A stretch of 6,227 nucleotides of DNA from assembly GCA_033720955.1 (NCBI GenBank), contig JAWWBN010000226.1, positions 1 through 6,227 on the forward strand. Direction: 5' to 3'. Position numbers and translations under genes: made by a program. Below, in pieces: positions 1 to 4,494 of this stretch. Below the pieces are notes generated by a model. That model saw only the letters and a program-made list of their open reading frames with translations. It was not told the origin of the DNA and made no database searches. The DNA is from JAWWBN01 sp033720955 (GTDB taxonomy: Bacteria; Acidobacteriota; Thermoanaerobaculia; Multivoradales; JAHEKO01). The first letter of the stretch is position 1, and every line of letters begins with the position of its first letter.

Positions 1-167
1 ACCACCACGAGGACCGGGCGGGGGGCGGGGACGGGCGAGGGCTCCGCGGCGAGACGCCGGTCGAGGTCGTCGAAGAGGGCCCGCTCGGCCGCACGGGGCC
101 CGGGGCAGAGACGGATCCGCGCGCGCCGGCCGCCCGAGAACGGCAGGCTGAACTGCTCCGGGGTCAC
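1..167 (-). CDS. N-terminal fragment of an unidentified protein, cut by the window edge; GTG start proposed
   Basis: The first 55 codons of a minus-strand gene are visible; the rest lies left of the window. Reading from GTG at 167-165, the frame is open to the edge, and all but three codons (all CGT) end in G or C, matching the clear genes here and unlike the alternative frames. The peptide begins MTPEQFSLPFSGGRR, continues through a charged helix-like stretch rich in Ala, Asp, Arg and Leu, then a Pro-rich linker, and ends in a hydrophobic strand PVLVVV. A basic start followed by a helix and a beta strand faintly resembles the N-termini of AddB/RecB-type PD-(D/E)XK nuclease-helicase proteins, but this is a weak impression and no diagnostic motif is in view. 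No Shine-Dalgarno precedes the GTG. A candidate promoter at 202-174 would start the transcript almost exactly at the GTG, suggesting a leaderless message. The start is tentative because the frame also stays open upstream. Confidence 0.55.
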   Translation of the reverse strand, partial: MTPEQFSLPFSGGRRARIRLCPGPRAAERALFDDLDRRLAAEPSPVPAPRPVLVV

Positions 168-173
168 GCCGCG

Positions 174-202
174 ATGCGAGCATGGGCGGCTGCGGCTGTC
201 AA
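174..202 (-). promoter_or_regulatory. Candidate sigma-70-like promoter for the leftward gene
   Basis: On the minus strand a perfect -35 hexamer TTGACA lies at 202-197. After a 17-base spacer comes TCGCAT at 179-174, a poor -10 match (3 of 6, keeping the first T and the final AT). The predicted start site, about seven bases beyond the -10, falls at about 167, the first base of the proposed GTG start. That geometry would give a leaderless mRNA. The weak -10 keeps confidence low; a chance TTGACA in a short GC-rich spacer is uncommon but possible. Confidence 0.35.
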
Positions 203-212
203 CCGGCCGCAG
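190..212. repeat. 7-bp inverted repeat in the divergent intergenic region
   Basis: CTGCGGC at 190-196 and GCCGCAG at 206-212 are exact reverse complements separated by nine bases. The dyad covers the minus-strand TTGACA (197-202) and ends just before the plus-strand TAGAAT (215-220). It could be an operator for a dimeric regulator controlling both directions, or a small hairpin. In DNA this GC-rich a 7-bp dyad can arise by chance, so function is inferred from position only. Confidence 0.3.
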
Positions 213-214
213 AG

Positions 215-220
215 TAGAAT
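215..220 (+). promoter_or_regulatory. Candidate -10 element for the efflux operon
   Basis: TAGAAT (5 of 6 to TATAAT) is a rare AT-rich hexamer in this region and sits 12 bases upstream of the adaptor ATG. Transcription would begin near 227, leaving a leader of only about six bases. No good -35 is found at 16-18 bases upstream; the nearest partial match, CTGTCA at 196-201, is too close at 13 bases. The absence of a Shine-Dalgarno before the ATG fits a very short leader. Plausible but unproven. Confidence 0.3.
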
Positions 221-232
221 CTCGCCGCTTCG

Positions 233-1450
233 ATGAGCGACCTGGGCCGCAAGCTGGACAGCCTCAAGATCGACCGCGACGAGCAGCCGCCGACCCGCCG
301 CGGGCTGGGGATCGCCGTCGCGGCGCTCCTGCTGCTGGCGCTGCTGGCGGTCCTCTGGTGGCTGCGGCGCGAGCCCGTGACGGCGGTGACCACCGCCCAG
401 GCGGTCCCGGCGGCCGGCTCCCCGGGGGGCGGGACGGTGCTCGACGCCTCGGGCTACGTCACCGCGCGACGGCAGGCCACCGTCTCCTCCAAGGTCACCG
501 GCAAGGTGGTGGAGGTGCGGATCGAGGAGGGCATGCGGGTCTCCGAGGGCCAGGTCCTGGCGCGTCTGGACGACACCAACGTCGCGGCCGCCGTCCGGTT
601 GGCCGCCGCCGAGCTGGCGGCCGCGCGCACCGCCCTGGCGGAGACGCGGGTGCGTCTCGACGAGGCGCGACGGGAGCGCGAGCGGACGGCGCATCTGGAG
701 TCGGCCGGGGTGGCGAGCCGGCGGCAGCTCGACCAGGCGTCGGCCGAGGCGGATTCGCTCGCCGCCCGTCTGGAGAGCCAGCAGGAGGCGGTGGTGGTGG
801 GCGAGCGGCGTCTCGCGGTGCAGCGGCAGCTCCTCGAGGACACGGTGATCCGGGCGCCCTTCGACGGCGTGGTGGTGGCGAAGAACGCGCAGCCGGGAGA
901 GATGATCTCGCCGGTCTCGGCCGGCGGAGGCTTCACCCGTACCGGGATCGGCACCCTGGTGGACATGGAATCGCTGGAGATCGAGGTCGACGTCAACGAG
1001 GCCTACATCCAGCGGGTGGCGCCGGGCCAGGCGGTGATCGCCACCCTCGACGCCTACCCCGACTGGCGGATCCCCGCCCGGGTGATCGCCATCATCCCGA
1101 CCGCGGACCGGCAGCGGGCCACGGTCCAGGTGCGGGTGGGCTTCGACGAGCTCGACGCGCGGATCCTCCCCGAGATGGGGGTCAAGGTGGCGTTCCAGAG
1201 CGGCTCCGAGCCGGTGGAGGCGTCGGCGCCCGGGGTCGAGGTGCCCCTGGCGGCGGTGCGCCGCAGCGGAGATCGCGATCTGGTCTTCGTGGTGACCGAC
1301 GACCGGGTCGAGCGCCGGGCGGTGGCGGTGACGCAGCGTGGCGCCGCGGTGGCCAGAGTGGTGAGCGGGCTCGCGGCGGGCGAGCGGGTGGTGGTCGATC
1401 CGCCGCCGGACCTCGCCGACGGCGCCCGCGTGAAGGAGGTGAATCGATGA
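233..1450 (+). CDS. Periplasmic adaptor (membrane fusion) subunit, MacA/HlyD type, of an ABC efflux pump
   Basis: This 405-residue protein would link an inner-membrane ABC transporter to an outer-membrane channel. It has a charged cytoplasmic tail (about 1-23), one uncleaved membrane anchor (24-44), the first lipoyl half (about 78-112), an alpha-helical hairpin (about 113-202), the second lipoyl half with IRAPFDGVV (206-214), a beta-barrel (about 245-322) and a membrane-proximal domain (about 335-403). The hairpin tip carries R151, L155 and S162, the RxxxLxxxxxxS spacing known from AcrA and MacA as the TolC-contact motif. Length and order are typical of the family. ATG at 233 is the first start after an in-frame TAG at 215-217. 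No Shine-Dalgarno precedes it. Its stop overlaps the ATPase start as ATGA. That it serves an ABC rather than an RND pump is inferred from the three genes behind it; the substrate is unknown. Confidence 0.93.
   Translation: MSDLGRKLDSLKIDRDEQPPTRRGLGIAVAALLLLALLAVLWWLRREPVTAVTTAQAVPAAGSPGGGTVLDASGYVTARRQATVSSKVTGKVVEVRIEEGMRVSEGQVLARLDDTNVAAAVRLAAAELAAARTALAETRVRLDEARRERERTAHLESAGVASRRQLDQASAEADSLAARLESQQEAVVVGERRLAVQRQLLEDTVIRAPFDGVVVAKNAQPGEMISPVSAGGGFTRTGIGTLVDMESLEIEVDVNEAYIQRVAPGQAVIATLDAYPDWRIPARVIAIIPTADRQRATVQVRVGFDELDARILPEMGVKVAFQSGSEPVEASAPGVEVPLAAVRRSGDRDLVFVVTDDRVERRAVAVTQRGAAVARVVSGLAAGERVVVDPPPDLADGARVKEVNR
1433..1442 (+). promoter_or_regulatory. Full-length Shine-Dalgarno for the ATPase gene
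   Basis: AAGGAGGTGA matches the canonical anti-Shine-Dalgarno tail of 16S rRNA over ten bases. The AGGAGG core ends seven bases before ATG at 1447. It lies within the last codons of the adaptor gene and fixes the ATPase start at 1447. Confidence 0.9.
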
Positions 1451-2142
1451 GCGGCGACGGCCCCCTGGTGGACGTCCGGTCGTTGGAGAAGCGATTTCAA
1501 CGAGGCGCGGAAGAGATCCGGGTCCTGGACGGGCTGGACCTCGAGGTGCCACCGGGTGACTTCCTGGCCCTGATGGGCCCGTCGGGCTCGGGCAAGTCGA
1601 CCCTGCTGAACCTGATCGGCGGGCTCGACCGGCCTACGGCGGGTCGGGTGTCGGTGGGCGGGCGGCGGATCGACCAGATGCCGGATCGGCGTCTCGCCGC
1701 CTGGCGGGCGCGGCACGTCGGGCTGGTCTTCCAGTTCTACAACCTGCTGCCGGTGCTGACGGCCGAGCGCAACGTCGAGCTGCCGCTGCTCCTGACCCGC
1801 CTGTCGGCCAAAGAGCGCGCGCGCCGCGTCGCCACCGCCCTCGACGTGGTGGGTCTGGCCGACCGCCAGGGCCACTACCCGCGTCAGCTCTCGGGGGGTG
1901 AGCAGCAGCGGGTGGGCATCGCCCGCGCCATCGTCACCGACCCCACCCTGCTGCTGTGCGACGAGCCGACCGGCGACCTGGACCGGACCGCCAGCGACGG
2001 CATCCTCGAGCTGCTGGGGGCGCTCAACCGGGAGCACGGCAAGACGGTCCTCATGGTGACCCACGATCCGCACGCCGCGGCGCAGGCGCGGCGCATCCTC
2101 CACCTGGACAAGGGGCGGCTGTCCACCGAGCCGGCGCCATGA
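1447..2142 (+). CDS. ABC transporter ATP-binding protein, MacB/LolD-type
   Basis: This 231-residue cytoplasmic ATPase would drive the two permeases encoded next. All nucleotide-binding motifs are present in order: a likely A-loop aromatic F17, Walker A GPSGSGKST (44-52), Q-loop Q96 in VFQFYNLLP, signature LSGGEQQR (148-155), Walker B LLLCDE (168-173), D-loop GDLD (176-179) and switch histidine H206 in VTHD. The VFQFYNLLPVLTAERNVELPL stretch and short length are typical of the LolD/MacB/FtsE branch that partners FtsX-fold permeases. Unlike MacB, the ATPase is a separate polypeptide. The start is set by the adjacent ten-base Shine-Dalgarno and by the ATGA overlap with the adaptor stop. The same frame is open upstream to position 358, but that part is a shadow of the adaptor gene. 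Its own stop overlaps the first permease start, again as ATGA. No key residue is missing, so it should be an active ATPase. Confidence 0.96.
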   Translation: MSGDGPLVDVRSLEKRFQRGAEEIRVLDGLDLEVPPGDFLALMGPSGSGKSTLLNLIGGLDRPTAGRVSVGGRRIDQMPDRRLAAWRARHVGLVFQFYNLLPVLTAERNVELPLLLTRLSAKERARRVATALDVVGLADRQGHYPRQLSGGEQQRVGIARAIVTDPTLLLCDEPTGDLDRTASDGILELLGALNREHGKTVLMVTHDPHAAAQARRILHLDKGRLSTEPAP

Positions 2143-3290
2143 AGTTCGCTCCCCTGGTGTGGGCCAACCTGAGGCGCAAGAAGCTGCGCACTCTGCTCAC
2201 GATCCTCTCGATCCTGGTGGCCTTCGTGCTCTACGGCTATCTCTCGGCCATCCGCGTGGCCTTCAACCAGGGGGTGGAGTTCGCCGGGCTCGATCGGCTG
2301 GTGGTGCGCCACAAGGTGTCGCTCATCCAGCCGCTTCCCGAGAGCTACAAGGCCCGCATGGAGGCGGTGGACGGCGTGGAGCTGGTGGCGCTGGCCACCT
2401 GGTTCGGCGGCGTCTATCAGCGGCCGACCAACTTCTTCGCGCAGATGCCGGTGGAGCCGGAGCCCTTCCTGGAGATGTTCCCGGAGTACCGGCTCTCCCC
2501 GGAGGAGCGCCGGGCGTGGGCCGAGACCCGTACCGGGGCCATCGTGGGCGAGAAGCTGGCCAGCCGTTTCGGCTGGGAGATCGGCGACCGGATCCCGCTC
2601 CAGGCGTCGATCTGGCCGAACAAGGACGGCTCGGACACCTGGGAGTTCGACATCGTGGGCATCTACGAGGGGGCCGAGAAGGGGACGGACACGACCCAGT
2701 TCTTCTTCCGTCACGACTACTTCCACGAGAGCCGGGGGGTGGGCAGCGGGCTGGTCGGCTGGTACTGGCTCCGGGTCGCGGACCCCGACCGGTCGGCGCA
2801 GATCGCGGCGCGGATCGACGGGATGTTCGCCAACTCCTCGGCGGAGACCAAGACCGAGCCCGAGAACGCCTTCATCCAGGGCTTCGCCAACCAGGTGGGC
2901 AACGTGGGCGCCATCCTCACCGGGATCCTGGCGGCCGTCTTCTTCACCATCCTGCTGGTGGCCGGCAACACCATGGCCCAGGCGGTGCGCGAGCGCACGG
3001 CCGAGCTGGCGGCGCTCAAGGCGATCGGATTCACGGCCCGGGGAGTCCTGGGCCTGGTGCTGGGCGAGAGCCTGCTGCTCGCCGCGACGGGGGGCGCCCT
3101 CGGTCTGTCGCTGGCCTGGTGGCTCATCTCGCGCGGCGATCCGACGAACGGCGCCCTGCCCTTCTTCTTCTTTCCCGCCGACGACCTGCTGCTGGGGGTG
3201 GCGCTGGTGCTCTTCGTCGGCCTGGCCGCCGGGATCCTGCCGGCCCTCCAGGCCGGGCGTCTGGCCATCGCCGACGCGCTCAGGAGGTGA
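2139..3290 (+). CDS. ABC transporter permease 1, FtsX/MacB fold
   Basis: This 383-residue inner-membrane permease has the FtsX-like layout: a basic cytoplasmic start (LRRKKLR), TM1 (about 17-38), a large periplasmic domain (about 39-252), then three C-terminal segments (about 253-276, 302-330, 346-369). Between TM2 and TM3 lies the FtsX-type coupling loop RERTAELAALKAIGF (284-298), which contacts the ATPase in this family. The C-terminus ends in the familiar RLAIADALRR. The periplasmic domain diverges from the usual MacB core: it is rich in aromatic residues (FFFRHDYF near 188-195, GWYWLRV near 207-213) and I cannot see the standard repeat clearly. ATG at 2139 is chosen because TM1 follows directly and it overlaps the ATPase stop. 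No good Shine-Dalgarno is present, so translation probably depends on ribosomes ending the ATPase gene. It likely pairs with permease 2 as a heterodimer. Confidence 0.92.
   Translation: MKFAPLVWANLRRKKLRTLLTILSILVAFVLYGYLSAIRVAFNQGVEFAGLDRLVVRHKVSLIQPLPESYKARMEAVDGVELVALATWFGGVYQRPTNFFAQMPVEPEPFLEMFPEYRLSPEERRAWAETRTGAIVGEKLASRFGWEIGDRIPLQASIWPNKDGSDTWEFDIVGIYEGAEKGTDTTQFFFRHDYFHESRGVGSGLVGWYWLRVADPDRSAQIAARIDGMFANSSAETKTEPENAFIQGFANQVGNVGAILTGILAAVFFTILLVAGNTMAQAVRERTAELAALKAIGFTARGVLGLVLGESLLLAATGGALGLSLAWWLISRGDPTNGALPFFFFPADDLLLGVALVLFVGLAAGILPALQAGRLAIADALRR
3282..3290 (+). promoter_or_regulatory. Strong Shine-Dalgarno for permease 2
   Basis: AGGAGGTGA overlaps the last codons and stop of permease 1. 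Its AGGAGG core ends seven bases before ATG at 3295, the same spacing as at the ATPase gene. It fixes the permease 2 start. Confidence 0.88.
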
Positions 3291-3294
3291 GGGT

Positions 3295-4494
3295 ATGAGG
3301 GCTCTCGGCAACTGGCTCTCGCAGGTGGCGGCGGTGACCCGCTTCGCCCTGGCCACCCTGCCGCAGCGCAAGGGCGCCTCGGCGGCCGCAATGCTCGGCA
3401 TCGCCGGCGTGGTCCTGGTGCTGGTCTTCGTGCTTTCGATCGCCACCGGCATCCTGCGCACCATGGAGCGCTCGGCGGCGCGGGAGAACGCCATCGTTCT
3501 GCGGACCGGCGCCACCAGCGAGATGATGAGCGGTCTCTCGGGGGAGCAGGCGGACCTGGTGGCGGAGGCGCCGGGTGTGGCGCGGGGGGAGAAGGGACCT
3601 CTGGCCTCGGCCGAGCTCTTCGTGATCATCGACCTGCCCAAGCGCACCACCGGGACGGACGCCAACGTGCCGCTGCGCGGAGTGGTCACCACGACCTTCG
3701 AGGTGCACCCGGCGGTCCGGGTCGTGGAGGGCCGGATGTTCCGCTGGGGTCTGGCCGAAGTGGTGGTGGGCGTCGGGGCGGCGCGCGAGTTCCAGGGTCT
3801 CGATCTCGGCGCGACGCTCGACGTGGGCGAGGCGCGGTGGACCGTGGTGGGCCTCTTCGAGGCGGCCGGGGGCGTCGCCGAGTCGGAGATCTGGGCCGAC
3901 GCCGCCGTGCTCCAGGCGGCCTACAACCGGGGCGACAGCTACCAGGCCGTCTACGCCACCCTGACCTCGCCGGAGGCCTTCGGCGAGTTCCGCGACGCCC
4001 TGACGGCCGATCCGCGGCTGAACGTCAAGGTCCAGCGTCAGACCGAGTACTACGCCGAGCAGTCGGCCCTGCTGACCGGGATCATCACGGGGCTCGGGAC
4101 CATCGTGGCGGGTCTCATGGGTCTGGGGGCCGTGTTCGGGGCGCTCAACACCATGTACAGCGCCGTCTCGGCCCGGACCCGCGAGATCGCCACCCTGCGC
4201 GCCCTGGGCTTCTCCTCGGGTCCGGTGGTGCTCTCGGTGCTCATCGAGTCGATGCTGCTGGCGGCGGCCGGCGGCCTGGCCGGCGGCGGCCTGGCCTACC
4301 TGCTCTTCGACGGCTTCCGCACGGCGACCATCAACTGGTCGAGCTTCAGCCAGATCACCTTCGCCTTCACCGTCACCCCCGGTCTCTTGGTGCAGGGTCT
4401 CGTCTGGGCCCTGGTCATGGGCCTGATCGGGGGGCTGCCGCCCGCGATCCGGGCGGCCCGCCTGCCGATCGCGGCGGCGCTCAGAGAGGGGTAG
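3295..4494 (+). CDS. ABC transporter permease 2, MacB/FtsX fold
   Basis: This 399-residue permease has TM1 (about 30-54), a periplasmic MacB-like core domain (about 55-258) and three C-terminal segments (about 259-283, 309-338, 361-384). The core shows the familiar run VEGRMFRWGLAEVVVG (144-159), then a small beta domain with DLGATLDVGEARWTVVGLFEA (170-190). The coupling loop SARTREIATLRALGFS lies at 292-307 and the end reads AARLPIAAALREG. It aligns in overall plan and C-terminal sequence with permease 1, but the two differ widely, so they are old paralogues rather than a recent duplication. Four bases separate it from permease 1. Four segments per subunit means a permease 1 and 2 heterodimer would make an eight-segment transporter, as in LolCE. 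Its last 14 bases overlap the 3' end of the convergent hydrolase gene. Confidence 0.93.
   Translation: MRALGNWLSQVAAVTRFALATLPQRKGASAAAMLGIAGVVLVLVFVLSIATGILRTMERSAARENAIVLRTGATSEMMSGLSGEQADLVAEAPGVARGEKGPLASAELFVIIDLPKRTTGTDANVPLRGVVTTTFEVHPAVRVVEGRMFRWGLAEVVVGVGAAREFQGLDLGATLDVGEARWTVVGLFEAAGGVAESEIWADAAVLQAAYNRGDSYQAVYATLTSPEAFGEFRDALTADPRLNVKVQRQTEYYAEQSALLTGIITGLGTIVAGLMGLGAVFGALNTMYSAVSARTREIATLRALGFSSGPVVLSVLIESMLLAAAGGLAGGGLAYLLFDGFRTATINWSSFSQITFAFTVTPGLLVQGLVWALVMGLIGGLPPAIRAARLPIAAALREG

Noticed and set aside
174..236. Possible leader peptides before the adaptor: a 20-codon frame at 174-236 ending in ATGA with the adaptor start, and an 11-codon frame at 182-217
   Set aside because: The 20-codon frame has many A/T-ending codons, unlike local genes. 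Neither frame has a ribosome site, and the candidate promoter would start downstream of both. The ATGA coincidence is curious but not enough.
358..1446. Upstream extension of the ATPase frame to an ATG at 358
   Set aside because: The translated extension is Gly/Arg-rich shadow of the adaptor gene. The conserved ATPase begins at 1447 behind an excellent Shine-Dalgarno.
164..1552. Long minus-strand open frame (462 codons) opposite the adaptor gene
   Set aside because: It is an antisense shadow of the adaptor coding sequence. Its product is low-complexity and rich in His, Arg, Gly and Pro, with no domain motif, as expected from high-GC antisense frames.
1956..2138. Upstream extension of permease 1 to an ATG at 1956
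   Set aside because: The extra 61 residues are an off-frame reading of the ATPase gene. ATG at 2139 leads directly into the expected basic start and TM1.
1884..3692. Minus-strand open frame of 602 codons opposite the ATPase and permease genes
   Set aside because: It spans several genes with clear motifs on the other strand, and its product changes character along its length with no recognisable domain.
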